NCBI RefSeq assembly: GCF_000421825.1
Contig: NZ_ATXT01000011.1
Span: 186,001-250,000 of the forward strand
Reading direction: 5' to 3'
Source: Humibacter albus DSM 18994
GTDB lineage: Bacteria > Actinomycetota > Actinomycetes > Actinomycetales > Microbacteriaceae
DNA length: 64,000 nucleotides
In this document: one piece after another, positions 1 through 10,771 of the stretch
Layout of the letters: every line of letters starts with the position of its first letter
Numbering within the stretch: position 1 is the stretch's first letter
Program-made: the position numbers and the translations under genes
Notes under the pieces: model-generated
The model's database searches: none
Seen by the model: only the letters and a program-made list of their open reading frames with translations
Told to the model about the DNA's origin: nothing

Positions 1-606
<606 letters not shown>

Positions 607-662
607 GCGCGGCGCCGCGACGACTCCGGCGAGCCGCGAAGGACGACGTCGGTGGTCGGCCC

Positions 663-668
663 TAGCGT
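663..668 (+). promoter_or_regulatory. Putative -10 box (TAGCGT) of a leaderless promoter
   Basis: TAGCGT fits TANNNT and ends 7 nt before the ATG at 676, and no Shine-Dalgarno sequence is visible. The spacing places the transcription start at or next to the start codon. The same geometry recurs upstream of at least nine other genes in this window. Confidence 0.5.
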
Positions 669-675
669 GTCAGCC

Positions 676-1362
676 ATGAAGCAGTGGCACGACGAACTCG
701 GCGTATTCGACCTCGAGACGACGGGAGTGGATGTTCGCAACTCCCGCATCGTCTCCGCCCACGTCGGCGTGTTGGATGCTCGTGGTGCCGTCATCGAGCG
801 CCTGGACTGGCTCGTCGATCCCGGCGTGCCCATCCCGCCGGGCGCCACCGCCGTGCACGGCATCACCGACGAGCGCGTGCGTGCGGAGGGCAGGGCCGCG
901 CCCGAGGCGGTGCGGGAGATCGTCGCCGCCCTGCACACGCTGCTGAGCCGTGGCATCCCCATCGTGGCGTACAACGCGCCCTACGACCTCTCGCTGCTCG
1001 AGCACGAGGCCCGTCGCCACGGCGTGCCCTCGCTCGACGACCCGGCACCGATCATCGACCCGCTCGTCATCGACAAGGCGGTGGACAAGTACCGCCGAGG
1101 CAAGCGCACTCTCGAGTTCACGGCCGGGCATTACGGCGTGCAGCTGCTAGACGCACACGACGCCGGAGCGGACGCGATCGCCGCCGGCCGCGTGGCGCAG
1201 GCCATCGCCCGGGCATACCCCACCGAGCTCGGCATCGATGCGGCCGAGCTGCACCGACTGCAGGTGCGCTGGTGCCGCGAGCAGGCGGAAGACTTCCAGG
1301 CCTATATGCGGCGCGTCAAAGACCCCGCCTTCGTCGCCGAGGGCACCTGGCCCTGCCGCTGA
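676..1362 (+). CDS. DEDDh-type 3'-5' exonuclease (DNA polymerase III epsilon-like)
   Basis: Protein of 228 aa with a full DEDDh exonuclease core: exo I D12-L-E14-T-T-G, exo II Y99-NAPYD with D104, and exo III H161-DAGA-D166. Such proteins remove 3' nucleotides from DNA or RNA. The short length and lack of a BRCT or polymerase tail suggest a stand-alone nuclease rather than the replicative DnaQ subunit, so the substrate is not predictable. I chose ATG 676 over an in-frame GTG at 652 because the -10-like TAGCGT ends 7 nt before 676 and the protein core begins there. A strong hairpin follows the stop. Confidence 0.85.
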   Translation: MKQWHDELGVFDLETTGVDVRNSRIVSAHVGVLDARGAVIERLDWLVDPGVPIPPGATAVHGITDERVRAEGRAAPEAVREIVAALHTLLSRGIPIVAYNAPYDLSLLEHEARRHGVPSLDDPAPIIDPLVIDKAVDKYRRGKRTLEFTAGHYGVQLLDAHDAGADAIAAGRVAQAIARAYPTELGIDAAELHRLQVRWCREQAEDFQAYMRRVKDPAFVAEGTWPCR

Positions 1363-1388
1363 ACGCCACCCAGCCTGACGAGACGACG

Positions 1389-1416
1389 AACGGCCCCGCC
1401 AGGAGGCGGGGCCGTT
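1389..1416. terminator. Bidirectional hairpin terminator between convergent genes
   Basis: Perfect 12-bp stem AACGGCCCCGCC / GGCGGGGCCGTT with loop AGGA. It lies 26 nt after the exonuclease stop and 18 nt after the stop of the convergent L31 gene, so it can serve both. Confidence 0.75.
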
Positions 1417-1434
1417 CGCGCGGGCGAACTCGGC

Positions 1435-1692
1435 TTACGCCGACTTGCCGAAGTTCTTGAAGCGCTGGTTGAACTTCTCGACGCGGCCGGCGCTGTCGAG
1501 AATGCGCTGCTTGCCCGTGTAGAACGGGTGCGACTCGCTGGAGATCTCGACGTCGATCACGGGGTACGTGTTGCCGTCCTCCCACTCGATCGTCTTGTCG
1601 CTCGAGACGGTCGAACGGGTCAGGAACGTGGCGCCGGACGCGAGGTCGCGGAAGACCACCGGGGCGTAATCGGGGTGAATGTCAGACTTCAT
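1435..1692 (-). CDS. rpmE2: 50S ribosomal protein L31 type B (Cys-free)
   Basis: Protein of 85 aa that starts [16 protein letters not shown] and carries the type B signature around [14 protein letters not shown] and [10 protein letters not shown]. It is a component of the large ribosomal subunit at the subunit interface. It has no CXXC zinc ligands, so it is the zinc-independent paralogue that many bacteria express under zinc limitation through Zur. I could not find a convincing Zur box upstream. The start ATG at 1692 is preceded by GAGGAATCCTG, a good ribosome binding site. An in-frame start further upstream gives a non-conserved N-terminus. Confidence 0.95.
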   Translation of the reverse strand: MKSDIHPDYAPVVFRDLASGATFLTRSTVSSDKTIEWEDGNTYPVIDVEISSESHPFYTGKQRILDSAGRVEKFNQRFKNFGKSA

Positions 1693-1792
1693 CAGGATTC
1701 CTCGAAGGGATGGGGATCGAAACTCGACGCGCCTTATCGAAGCGGCGCGAAAGCTTGACGAGCCGCGGACAGGCATCCACGGCCAACGATCG

Positions 1793-1798
1793 AGTTTA
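1793..1798 (-). promoter_or_regulatory. Candidate -10 box (TAAACT) for the L31 gene
   Basis: TAAACT on the minus strand fits the -10 consensus. It would give a leader of about 95 nt before the L31 start. No clear -35 is visible, so this is tentative. Confidence 0.35.
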
Positions 1799-1849
1799 GC
1801 AGACGCCGGCCGTGCGCACGGCGGCCCAGCGAGAGTGCAGTGACACGAT

Positions 1850-2644
1850 CTACTCCTGCGGGCGTGCCCTGGCCGTGTATCGGCCGCCCTCGGACGAGAC
1901 GTCGATGGGCAGACCGAAGGTCTCGCTGAGGTTCTCCGAGGTCAGGGTGGCCGCGAGCTCTCCGGCGGCGACGATGGCGCCGTCGCGAAGCAGCATCGCG
2001 TGCGTGAACCCGATCGGGATCTCCTCGGCGTGGTGCGTGACGACGATCATGGCCGGGGATCGGGAATCGCTGGCGTAGCCGCCGAGGAGCGTGACGAGCT
2101 CTTCTCGCGAGCCGAGGTCGAGGCTCGCGGCCGGCTCGTCGAGGATGAGCAGCTCCGGGTCCGTCATCACCGAGCGGGCGATCTGCACACGCTTCTTCTC
2201 GCCGTCGCTGAGCGTGCCGAACGCCCGGTCAGCGAGGGAGTCGAGCTTCCACTCGGCCAGCACGCGCTTGGCGCGCCGCACGTCGATCTCTTCGTATTCC
2301 TCGTGCCAGCGGCCCGTGACGGCGTAGGCGGCGGTCATCACGACGTCGAGCACGGTCTCCCTCTTCGGGATCCGTCCCGCCAGAACGCTCGACGCGTAAC
2401 CAATGCGTGGTTTCAGCTCGGCGAGGTCGGCCTTTCCGACCTCCTCGTCGAGCACTGTCACGGTGCCGGACGTGGGGTGGCTCGCGGCCGCGGCCAGCTG
2501 CACGAGCGTCGTCTTGCCGGCGCCGTTCGCCCCCAGGATGACCCATCGCTGGTCGGCCGTGACGTTCCACTCCACCCCGTCGAGGATCGCGTTGCCGTCG
2601 CGCACGACCGACACGGAGTTGAACGAGAGGACGGTGTTCGACAT
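1850..2644 (-). CDS. Stand-alone ABC transporter ATP-binding protein
   Basis: Protein of 264 aa with one ABC nucleotide-binding domain: Walker [11 protein letters not shown] near residue 40, signature [14 protein letters not shown] near 145, and Walker [13 protein letters not shown] followed by the switch histidine in [10 protein letters not shown]. It resembles the YhiD/ModF-like cytoplasmic ATPases found without a permease. No membrane or binding-protein gene is adjacent, so the transported substrate, if any, is unknown. The start ATG 2644 is chosen because the family N-terminus begins there and a TAGGCT box ends 7 nt upstream, consistent with a leaderless mRNA. The stop lies 150 nt from the L31 gene. 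Confidence 0.85.
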   Translation of the reverse strand: MSNTVLSFNSVSVVRDGNAILDGVEWNVTADQRWVILGANGAGKTTLVQLAAAASHPTSGTVTVLDEEVGKADLAELKPRIGYASSVLAGRIPKRETVLDVVMTAAYAVTGRWHEEYEEIDVRRAKRVLAEWKLDSLADRAFGTLSDGEKKRVQIARSVMTDPELLILDEPAASLDLGSREELVTLLGGYASDSRSPAMIVVTHHAEEIPIGFTHAMLLRDGAIVAAGELAATLTSENLSETFGLPIDVSSEGGRYTARARPQE

Positions 2645-2651
2645 GGCCTCT

Positions 2652-2657
2652 AGCCTA
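2652..2657 (-). promoter_or_regulatory. Putative leaderless -10 box (TAGGCT) of the ABC ATPase gene
   Basis: TAGGCT on the minus strand ends 7 nt before ATG 2644, the recurring leaderless geometry of this window. Confidence 0.5.
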
Positions 2658-2675
2658 GCGGGGCGCACTGCGGGC

Positions 2676-3863
2676 TCAGTGCGTGAGAAGCCTTCGGTAG
2701 AGCGCCAGCGTCTGCTCCGCGATCGAGGACCAGGAGAACTGCGTCTGCGCCCGTAAGCGGCCGGCGCTCCCCTGCGCCGCAGCGCGCTCGCGATCCGAGA
2801 CGGCCTCCGTGAGCGCCTCGGCCAGGTCGGCCACGAAGCGGTCCGGATCCAACGGTGTTCCGGTGCCGTCGGTGGCCTGCTCGAGCGGAACGAGTCTGCC
2901 GGTGACGCCGTTCTCCACGACCTCCGGGATGCCGCCGGTCGCCGTCGCCACCACGGGCAGTCCGCACGCCATCGCCTCGAGATTCACGATGCCGAGCGGT
3001 TCGTAGATCGACGGGCACACGAACACGGTCGCTGCACTGAGCAACGCGGCGAGCTCGTTCTGCGGGAGCATCCGATCGATCCAGACGACGCCGTCGCGGG
3101 TGGCCTGCAGATCCTGGACGAGTCCCTCGACCTCCGACATGATCTCGGTCGTGTCCGGCGCCCCCGCGCACAGCACGAGCTGTACATCGGGCGGCAGCGC
3201 CGCAGCCGCCCTGAGGAAGTACGGCAGTCCCTTCTGCCGGGTGATGCGGCCTACGAAGATGACGGTCGGGGCATCCGGGTCGACGCCGAGCGAGCGCACC
3301 AGGTCGGGCTCGTCCACGATGCGCCAGGTCTGCAAGTCGATCCCGTTGTAGATCACGTGGGTGCGGGCCGGATCTACCTGGGGGTACACACGCAGAATGT
3401 CGCGTCGCATTCCCTCGCTCACGGCGATCACGGCATCGGCGCTCTCGTAGGCTTCGCGCTCCACCCAGCTGGAGAGCCGGTACCCGCCGCCGAGCTGCTC
3501 GGCCTTCCACGGCCGCAGCGGCTCCAGGCTGTGTGCCGTGAGCACGTGCGGGATGCCGTGCAGCAGGCTCGCCAGCCGACCCCCGTTGTTCGCATACCAG
3601 GTGTGCGAGTGCACGAGGCCGGCGCCGGCGGTGTCCTGGGCGAACTGCAGGTCCACACCGAGCGTTGCGAGCGCCGGGTTGGCGCCGACGAGTTCGGCGG
3701 GAACGGCGTACCCCGTGGTGTCCGGCTCGTCCCGCGGTGAGCCGAAGCACCGCACCTGCACCTCGATGGATGCTCGCAGCGCGCGCACGAGTTCGCTCAC
3801 GTGCACGCCGGCCCCGCCGTAGACATCGGGCGGGTATTCCCGGGTGAGCAGATCGACGCGCAT
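2676..3863 (-). CDS. glgA: GT4 glycogen synthase / maltose-1-phosphate synthase (GlgA/GlgM type)
   Basis: Protein of 395 aa, a GT-B fold glycosyltransferase of family GT4. The N-terminal motif [21 protein letters not shown] forms the acceptor and phosphate site. The C-terminal E-X7-E motif is in [17 protein letters not shown] near residue 295. In actinobacteria this family transfers glucose from ADP-glucose, either to glucan or to glucose 1-phosphate to give maltose 1-phosphate for GlgE. The divergent neighbour glgC makes the ADP-glucose donor, and treS at the window start belongs to the same network. The sequence alone does not separate the GlgA and GlgM activities. The start ATG 3863 has TACCGT ending 7 nt upstream and no ribosome binding site. 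Confidence 0.9.
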   Translation of the reverse strand: MRVDLLTREYPPDVYGGAGVHVSELVRALRASIEVQVRCFGSPRDEPDTTGYAVPAELVGANPALATLGVDLQFAQDTAGAGLVHSHTWYANNGGRLASLLHGIPHVLTAHSLEPLRPWKAEQLGGGYRLSSWVEREAYESADAVIAVSEGMRRDILRVYPQVDPARTHVIYNGIDLQTWRIVDEPDLVRSLGVDPDAPTVIFVGRITRQKGLPYFLRAAAALPPDVQLVLCAGAPDTTEIMSEVEGLVQDLQATRDGVVWIDRMLPQNELAALLSAATVFVCPSIYEPLGIVNLEAMACGLPVVATATGGIPEVVENGVTGRLVPLEQATDGTGTPLDPDRFVADLAEALTEAVSDRERAAAQGSAGRLRAQTQFSWSSIAEQTLALYRRLLTH

Positions 3864-3909
3864 GACGTTGACGGTAGTACAGCGCCCCCCTCGGCTCTAC
3901 TGTGTAGTC
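3864..3909. promoter_or_regulatory. Overlapping divergent leaderless promoters of glgA/glgM and glgC
   Basis: The 46-bp gap carries TACCGT at 3871-3876 on the minus strand, 7 nt before glgA/glgM, and TACTGT at 3898-3903 on the plus strand, 6 nt before glgC. With normal 17-nt spacing, the -35 region of each promoter falls on or beside the -10 of the other, so simultaneous polymerase occupancy looks unlikely. This is inferred from spacing only. Confidence 0.6.
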
Positions 3910-5151
3910 ATGAAGGGGACCAAGATCTTCGGAATAGTGTTGGCCGGCGGTGAGGGCAAGCGTCTGATGCCCCTGACGGCGGATCGCGCCAAACCCGCGG
4001 TGCCGTTCGGTGGGCAGTATCGATTGGTCGACTTCGCGCTGTCGAACCTGGTGAATTCCACGCTTCGGCAGATCGTCGTGCTCACGCAGTACAAGTCGCA
4101 CAGCCTCGACCGTCACGTGTCGCAGACCTGGCGCACGACGGGCATCTTCGGCTCGTACATCGCCTCCGTGCCTGCGCAGCAGAGACTCGGCAAGCGCTGG
4201 TTCTCGGGCTCGGCCGACGCCATTCTGCAGAGCCTCAACCTGATCGTCGACGAGAAGCCCGACATCGTCGTGGTGGTGGGCGCCGATCACGTCTATCGCA
4301 TGGACTTCACGCAGATGATCGACGCGCACATCGCCTCGGGGGCCGCGGCCACCGTCGCGGCCATCCGGCAGCCGATCTCCCTGGCCGACCAGTTCGGCGT
4401 GATCGAGGTGGACGCCTCCGATCCCGAACGCATCGCCGCCTTCCGCGAGAAGCCGAGCGATCCGGTGGGCCTGCCGGATTCGCCCGACGAGGTGCTGGCA
4501 TCCATGGGCAATTACGTGTTCGACGCTCAGGCGCTGATCGACGGAGTGCACCGCGACGGCGCCCGACCGGACTCGAACCACGACATGGGCGGCGACATCA
4601 TCCCGGACTTCGTCTCGCGCGGCGAGGCGGGGGTGTACGACTTTCAGCGCAACGATGTTCCCGGATCCACGGATCGCGACCGGTACTACTGGCGCGACGT
4701 GGGGACGATCGACTCGTTCTTCGAGGCGCACCAGGACCTGGTGTCGGCGCTGCCGATCTTCAACCTGTACAACAACCAGTGGCCGATCTTCAGCCAGCAG
4801 CTCAACTCGCCTCCGGCAAAACTGGTGCGCGACGTGCGCGGAGCGATCGGCACCACGATCGACTCGATCGTCTCGCTCGGATCGGTGATCAGCGGCGCCC
4901 ACCTCGAACGCAGCGTGCTCGGGGCGTGGGCGAAGGTGGAGTCCGGCGCCCACGTCGTCGACTCCGTCATCTTCGAGCGCGCCGTGATCGAGCCGAACGC
5001 GTTCGTGGGCCGGGCTATTCTCGACAAAGACGTCGTCGTGCGCGAGGGGGCGAAGATCGGCGTTGACCCGGAGCGCGACCGCGCCCGCGGTTTCACCGTC
5101 ACGTCGTCGGGCCTCACCGTCGTCGGCAAGGGAGTACACGTCGTTCCATGA
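3910..5151 (+). CDS. glgC: Glucose-1-phosphate adenylyltransferase
   Basis: Protein of 413 aa that makes ADP-glucose from ATP and glucose 1-phosphate, the committed step of glycogen and glucan synthesis. The N-terminal nucleotidyltransferase domain has [16 protein letters not shown] with the usual activator- and ATP-binding loop. It continues with [15 protein letters not shown] and the sugar-phosphate region around GSADAI. The C-terminal part is a left-handed beta-helix typical of the family, ending near residue 410. The start ATG 3910 matches the family N-terminus ([14 protein letters not shown]) and follows a TACTGT -10 box. Its last codons overlap serB by ATGA. Confidence 0.96.
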   Translation: MKGTKIFGIVLAGGEGKRLMPLTADRAKPAVPFGGQYRLVDFALSNLVNSTLRQIVVLTQYKSHSLDRHVSQTWRTTGIFGSYIASVPAQQRLGKRWFSGSADAILQSLNLIVDEKPDIVVVVGADHVYRMDFTQMIDAHIASGAAATVAAIRQPISLADQFGVIEVDASDPERIAAFREKPSDPVGLPDSPDEVLASMGNYVFDAQALIDGVHRDGARPDSNHDMGGDIIPDFVSRGEAGVYDFQRNDVPGSTDRDRYYWRDVGTIDSFFEAHQDLVSALPIFNLYNNQWPIFSQQLNSPPAKLVRDVRGAIGTTIDSIVSLGSVISGAHLERSVLGAWAKVESGAHVVDSVIFERAVIEPNAFVGRAILDKDVVVREGAKIGVDPERDRARGFTVTSSGLTVVGKGVHVVP

Positions 5152-5807
5152 GCACTGCCGCCTCCGCGTCCGCCCGCTTTCTCGTGGTGCTCGACGTGGA
5201 CTCCACGCTCATCCACGACGAGGTCATCGAGTTGCTGGCCGAGCATGCCGGATCCGGTGAGCTCGTCGCCGACATCACCTCACGGGCCATGCGGGGAGAG
5301 CTCGACTTCGAGCAGAGTCTTCGGGAGCGAGTGGCGACGCTGCGCGGACTGGGCGACGATGTCTTCGGCGAGGTGGCCGAGCGCATCCGCGTGACAGACG
5401 GCGTTCCGGAGCTCGTCGAGGCCGTGCACGCTGCAGGCGGTCTTGTCGGCGTGGTGTCCGGAGGGTTTCACGAGCTCGTGGACGGACTGGCCGAGGGGCT
5501 CGGACTCGACCGCTGGCGGGCGAACCGTCTCGAGGTGGTCGGCGGCGTGCTCACCGGAGTGGTCGACGGCGCCGTGGTCGACGCGGCGGCGAAGGAGGAG
5601 TCGCTGCGTTCCTGGGCGGCGGATGCCGGTGTGCCGCTGCGACGCACCGTCGCCATCGGAGACGGGGCGAACGACCTGAAGATGATGGGCGCGGCGGCGT
5701 TGTCGGTGGCCTTCTGCGCCAAGCCCGCCGTGCGCGCGAAGGCGAACCTGGCCGTCGAAACGCGGGATCTCTCCCAAGTGCTGCCCCTGCTCGGCCTGCG
5801 CGGCTGA
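5148..5807 (+). CDS. serB: Phosphoserine phosphatase
   Basis: Protein of 219 aa of the HAD superfamily that hydrolyses phosphoserine in the last step of serine synthesis. Motif I is [16 protein letters not shown] near residue 15. Motif II is [10 protein letters not shown] with the conserved Ser-Gly-Gly, motif III is the Lys in [10 protein letters not shown], and motif IV is [12 protein letters not shown]. It has no ACT regulatory domain. The ATG overlaps the glgC stop (ATGA), so it is probably translated with glgC, a pairing that links it only by transcription. A different small phosphatase specificity cannot be excluded, but the [11 protein letters not shown] cap is SerB-like. Confidence 0.9.
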   Translation: MSTAASASARFLVVLDVDSTLIHDEVIELLAEHAGSGELVADITSRAMRGELDFEQSLRERVATLRGLGDDVFGEVAERIRVTDGVPELVEAVHAAGGLVGVVSGGFHELVDGLAEGLGLDRWRANRLEVVGGVLTGVVDGAVVDAAAKEESLRSWAADAGVPLRRTVAIGDGANDLKMMGAAALSVAFCAKPAVRAKANLAVETRDLSQVLPLLGLRG

Positions 5808-5860
5808 CGGCGTCGGTCACCGGCGACCTCTCCAGCAGCGCAGCCCCGACCCTGGCACCG

Positions 5861-7024
5861 TCAGCCTTGGTGCACCGGTCCGTTCTCACCGTCGGAAGGA
5901 TCGTTTTCACTGTCAGAGGGATCGTCGCCGGAGTCGCCGGAACTGTCGTCGACCTCGCCGCTGTCGTCGGTGCCGCGGAAAGCGTGCTGCTCGAGTCCGG
6001 CCCGCTCCCCCGGAGCCTGCAGCGCGGATCGCCGCTGCGCCGACTCTCCGGCCGCGAGCGAGGAGCGGCCTCCCCATCGCCCGAGCGGGACGAAGCCGTC
6101 CAGCGCTTCGTCCTCGATCTCCTCGTCGGTGAACCCGCGCCGCGACGTCTTGCGCACGCGCTCGGCTTCACGGGCCTGTTCTTCGGGATCGTCCGCGTTC
6201 AGACGACGGAACTCCCGGACCGTCGCGCGCCAGAGCAGGAAGAAGCCGATCAGCGCGAAAAGGATCCACTGGATCATGTACGAGTAGTGATAGCCGACGC
6301 CCTCGGCGGGTGCTGTCGCCTGCACTCGCTTCAGACCCTGAGATGTGGAGCTCGGGCTCACGATCACGCCGTACGCGGCCGAGTACACGGTGCCACCGAT
6401 GCGCGGCGCGAGCTCGGACAGGTCGACGGACACGATCTGGTCGTTCACGACGCCGCCCTCGCCCTTCTTCGGCTGGCTGCCCTGCAGTCGCGCGACCACG
6501 TCGACGGCGCCGCTCGGCGGTGCCGGCTTCTTCGAGGGCACGCTGCTCGATGCCGGCGAAGAGGCGACCCAGCCCCGATCGATGAGGATGGTGCCGCCCG
6601 TGCTGAGCTTCAACGCGGTGATCACGCGGAATCCGGTCTCACTGCTTCGTACGCTGTTGCGCAGGTAGTACTGGTGCGAGGCATCCCACGTTCCGCGCAT
6701 CGAGACGCGTCGCCACACCTGGCCTGGATCGTACGACGACGTCGTGGGCAGGGCTTTGGTCAGGGGCTCGACCGGGGCGGAGAAGTTCGTGTTCACGAGG
6801 GCGTTGTCGGCGCTGGCCTCGCGCCCGCGGTCGTACTGCCAGAGCGCGAGGGACGCGCAGACGAGGGCGAAGACGACCGCGATGGCGGCGTAACCCGCCC
6901 ACCGCCACGTGCGCAGGAACTGCCACCCGGTGAGTCCCTCGGTGACGGTGTCGTAGACGGCGGCCGGCTTCGCGACAGCGCCGGAGAGCGCCGGACGGTG
7001 AGCCAACTCGCCCGTCGTGCGCAC
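5861..7024 (-). CDS. SURF1-family cytochrome oxidase biogenesis protein
   Basis: SURF1 proteins are membrane factors that help assemble heme a-containing cytochrome c oxidase. The N-terminal segment WQFLRTWRWAG followed by a membrane helix and the signature LALWQYDRGREA mark the family. A large extracytoplasmic domain follows, then the closing block YHYSYMIQWILFALIGFFLLW with the second membrane helix. The last 110 residues are hydrophilic and end in a low-complexity Asp/Ser/Glu tail. GTG 7024 is used as start (387 aa). An ATG at 7168 is in frame but adds a non-conserved leader, and neither has a strong ribosome binding site. The heme A genes ctaB and ctaA lie elsewhere in this window. Confidence 0.8.
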   Translation of the reverse strand: MRTTGELAHRPALSGAVAKPAAVYDTVTEGLTGWQFLRTWRWAGYAAIAVVFALVCASLALWQYDRGREASADNALVNTNFSAPVEPLTKALPTTSSYDPGQVWRRVSMRGTWDASHQYYLRNSVRSSETGFRVITALKLSTGGTILIDRGWVASSPASSSVPSKKPAPPSGAVDVVARLQGSQPKKGEGGVVNDQIVSVDLSELAPRIGGTVYSAAYGVIVSPSSTSQGLKRVQATAPAEGVGYHYSYMIQWILFALIGFFLLWRATVREFRRLNADDPEEQAREAERVRKTSRRGFTDEEIEDEALDGFVPLGRWGGRSSLAAGESAQRRSALQAPGERAGLEQHAFRGTDDSGEVDDSSGDSGDDPSDSENDPSDGENGPVHQG

Positions 7025-7231
7025 GACGGCGTCACCCGGTTGCGTGTCGGTAGCCGTGCTCGTTCCTCTCCTCGGCCGTGGCGTTCCACGGCGCGTCGCG
7101 CAGGGGCGCGACCGGTTCTGCTCTCTCGAGGTTAATCCGGGCGGCTGTGGGATGCCTGCAGCGAGCATCCGTCGGCCGTCACCGCCTCGGGTCTCCCGCC
7201 TCCGCGCTGCGCACAGGGACGCGGAACAGGA

Positions 7232-7942
7232 TCAGTGACCCATCCCGAGGCCGCCGTCGACGGGGATCACGGCGCCGCTGATGTAGCCGGCGTCGTCGGA
7301 GGCCAGCCACGCGACGGTCTTCGCCACCTCCCGCGCCTGCCCGTAGCGCCCCGCCGGGATCGCCTTGCGGTACTCCTCTTGCTGCTCCTGCGGCAGCGCC
7401 GCGGTCATGTCGGTCTCGATGAAGCCGGGCGCGACCACGTTCGCCGTGATGCCGCGGGCGCCCAGCTCGCGCGTGAGCGAGCGGGCGACGCCCACCAGGC
7501 CGGCCTTGGACGCCGAATAGTTCACCTGGCCGGCGGAGCCGTAGAGGCCGACCACGCTGGAGATGAGCACGACGCGGCCGAAGCGGGCCTTGAGCATCCC
7601 CTTCGAGGCGCGCTTGACCACGCGGAACGCTCCGCCGAGATTGGTGTCGACCACGCTTTCGAAGTCCTCGTCGGTCATCCGTAGGAGAAGCGTGTCGCGG
7701 TTCGTGCCGGCGTTCGCCACGACCACCTCGACCGGGCCGAGCTCGGCCTCGACCGCCGTGAATGCGGCATCGACCTGACTCGAGTCGGTCACGTCGGCCT
7801 GCACGGTGAGGGTTCCGACCGGACCTTCGCCGGAGCGGGCGGTGACGGCGACCCGGTGCCCCTGGGCAACGAACTCCTCGGCGATGGCGCGGCCGATTCC
7901 GCGGTTGCCTCCGGTGATCAACACGGTGCGGGGGGTGGTCAT
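7232..7942 (-). CDS. fabG: 3-oxoacyl-ACP reductase FabG-like short-chain dehydrogenase
   Basis: Protein of 236 aa with a Rossmann fold: TGGNRGIGRAIA for NADP binding near residue 10, VVANAGTNRD, and the catalytic Ser in LISSVVG with Tyr-X3-Lys in NYSASKAGL. The PGFIETDM substrate-loop motif is that of FabG. It reduces beta-ketoacyl-ACP in fatty acid synthesis. The start ATG 7942 is preceded by GAGGACACCTTC, with the Shine-Dalgarno GAGGA at proper distance. A TAGACT -10 box lies at 7986-7991. The gene is divergent from the DUF3099 gene. Other SDR substrates are possible, because no other fab gene is nearby. Confidence 0.85.
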   Translation of the reverse strand: MTTPRTVLITGGNRGIGRAIAEEFVAQGHRVAVTARSGEGPVGTLTVQADVTDSSQVDAAFTAVEAELGPVEVVVANAGTNRDTLLLRMTDEDFESVVDTNLGGAFRVVKRASKGMLKARFGRVVLISSVVGLYGSAGQVNYSASKAGLVGVARSLTRELGARGITANVVAPGFIETDMTAALPQEQQEEYRKAIPAGRYGQAREVAKTVAWLASDDAGYISGAVIPVDGGLGMGH

Positions 7943-7985
7943 GAAGGTGTCCTCAGGGGTCGCAGTCGGCACGTGAACGGCATTC

Positions 7986-7991
7986 AGTCTA
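7986..7991 (-). promoter_or_regulatory. Candidate -10 box (TAGACT) of fabG
   Basis: TAGACT on the minus strand would start transcription about 36-38 nt before the fabG ATG, leaving room for the GAGGA ribosome binding site. The same hexamer is used upstream of ctaB. Confidence 0.45.
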
Positions 7992-8063
7992 GGGTGCGGC
8001 ACAGGCCCGGCCGAGCCGCCGGCTGCAGCGAAACCGACGGGGTCCCCGGCGTGGCAGGACACG

Positions 8064-8069
8064 TAGGCT
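8064..8069 (+). promoter_or_regulatory. Candidate -10 box (TAGGCT) of the DUF3099 gene
   Basis: TAGGCT lies 47 nt before the DUF3099 start in the 174-bp gap it shares with divergent fabG. No clear -35 is visible. Confidence 0.35.
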
Positions 8070-8116
8070 GGGGTGTGCGGAGCGGGTCGTCCACCGCCCT
8101 CGGGAGTCCAACCTTC

Positions 8117-8695
8117 ATGAAGCATCAGACGGTCACGTCTCTGCCGGCCGCACCCGCGGACGAGCGGCGGAATCGCATGCTCGAGTACACGATCATGATG
8201 TCGATCCGCGTGCTCTGCCTGATCTCCCTGATCTGGGTGCGCGGGTGGTGGCTCGTCATCCCGGCGGCGGGTGCGATCTTTTTGCCCTACTTCGCCGTCG
8301 TGGTCGCGAATGCCGCGCAGACCCGCACCCGCGCGCCGGAGCGGCCGGGGGCCATCGTGCGGGTCGGAGACGACTACTACGAGTCCTCCGCCGAGGGTGT
8401 CAGGGTCGACGGGGAGTCGGTGTACGACCCGGCCAACGCGCACGGCGCGCAGGGTGAGAACGCGGAAGGCGAAGGCCCGGACGGTGAAGGCCCGGACGGT
8501 GAAGGCACGGACGGTGACAGCGCGCCTGGCGCGCGTCCCGATCGGGCGGGCGCAGCCACCGACCGACCGGGCGACGTCCGGGCGGACGAGCAGGACTCGC
8601 GCGAGGGCAGGGCCGACGGCGTGACGACCGCAGGTTCTGCCGGTGCCGAGCCGCAGACATCCAGGGAACGTCGGGACGGGGACGACGCGCGGTGA
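8117..8695 (+). CDS. DUF3099 family small membrane protein with acidic repeat tail
   Basis: Protein of 192 aa of unknown function. The N-terminal 90 residues are DUF3099-like: a hydrophilic start, ERRNRMLEYTIMMSIRVLCL, and two membrane helices around SLIWVRGWWLVIP and AIFLPYFAVVVANAA. The remainder is a charged tail containing the unit EGPDG three times (residues 119-133) and rich in Asp, Gly and Arg, probably disordered and cytoplasmic. The start ATG 8117 has GGGAG upstream. It overlaps the next gene by GTGA, so the two are likely co-translated. DUF3099 is common in actinobacteria, and I know no established function for it. Confidence 0.8.
   Translation: MKHQTVTSLPAAPADERRNRMLEYTIMMSIRVLCLISLIWVRGWWLVIPAAGAIFLPYFAVVVANAAQTRTRAPERPGAIVRVGDDYYESSAEGVRVDGESVYDPANAHGAQGENAEGEGPDGEGPDGEGTDGDSAPGARPDRAGAATDRPGDVRADEQDSREGRADGVTTAGSAGAEPQTSRERRDGDDAR
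8471..8515 (+). repeat. Three 15-bp tandem repeats inside the DUF3099 gene
   Basis: Two exact copies of GAAGGCCCGGACGGT and a third with one change, all in frame, encode EGPDG-EGPDG-EGTDG. Slippage could add or remove units without breaking the frame. Confidence 0.85.
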
Positions 8696-8927
8696 CACTG
8701 CTGGACGCGCTCGCCGGCGGAACCGACACGCCCATCTGCTCTCGCGCCGGTTGCCGGGAGCGCGCGCTGTGGCGCATCGAATGGCGTAACCCGCGTATTC
8801 ACGCCGCGGACCGGCGCAAGACCTGGCTCGCGTGCGCCGAACACATCGACTACCTGCGGGAATTCCTCGCCGCCAGGGAGTTCCCGCTGCAGGTGCTGCC
8901 GCTCGACGAGGTGGCCGATTCGGCGGA

Positions 8928-8931
<4 letters not shown>
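8692..8931 (+). CDS. Small conserved-type Cys/His protein, unknown function
   Basis: Protein of 79 aa that I do not recognise by name. It carries CSRAGC (Cys-X4-Cys) near residue 16 and CAEH (Cys-X2-His) near residue 49, a spacing that could bind zinc. Between them is the aromatic and basic segment ALWRIEWRNPRIH. It has no signal peptide or membrane helix. GTG 8692 overlaps the DUF3099 stop (GTGA), which argues for an operon. Its TAG stop lies in the palindrome CTAG, which also supplies the stop of the convergent ABC-F gene. Confidence 0.7.
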
Positions 8932-10526
<1,595 letters not shown>

Positions 10527-10624
10527 AGGCGTGGTCCAGTTCTGTCGCAGGGTGGGAGTGAGTGCGCGAAGGCGCCTGTCCAGGGTATCCGACGTGACGG
10601 GGTGCACTGTCCGCTCTGGTCCTG

Positions 10625-10663
10625 TTAGGGTTGCCTTACCAATGTAAGGATTGCCTTACTTCG
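10625..10663 (+). promoter_or_regulatory. Tandem DtxR/IdeR-like iron boxes
   Basis: TTAGGGTTGCCTTACCAAT at 10625-10643 matches 14 of 19 positions of the classic iron box TTAGGTTAGCCTAACCTAA. A second copy at 10645-10663 matches about 12. Both share TTGCCTTAC, exactly 20 bp apart. They lie 109 nt before the siderophore-binding protein gene, as expected for Fe(II)-dependent repression of iron uptake. Confidence 0.7.
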
Positions 10664-10771
10664 AAGCGGGCCCGGTCCGGGCCCGCCCTGCACAGGGGTC
10701 GCCGACGTGGGTGCGCCGTACCGGCGATGCGCGTCTTCCCTGCGGCCCACAGCTGATGAATGGGAGATCAC

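Noticed and set aside
1693-1849. Looked for a Zur box upstream of the Cys-free L31 gene
   Set aside because: No convincing palindrome of the TGAAAATGATTTTCA type; zinc control stays unproven.
2650-5139. Very long open frame antisense to the glgA/glgM gene and glgC (829 codons)
   Set aside because: High GC opens the opposite frames. The predicted protein is Arg/Ala/His-rich and without motifs, while the sense genes have complete family signatures.
5802-5866. 9-bp inverted repeat GGCTGACGG / CCGTCAGCC spanning the serB and SURF1 stops
   Set aside because: The loop is 47 nt, so it is unlikely to form a terminator. It may be chance in GC-rich DNA.
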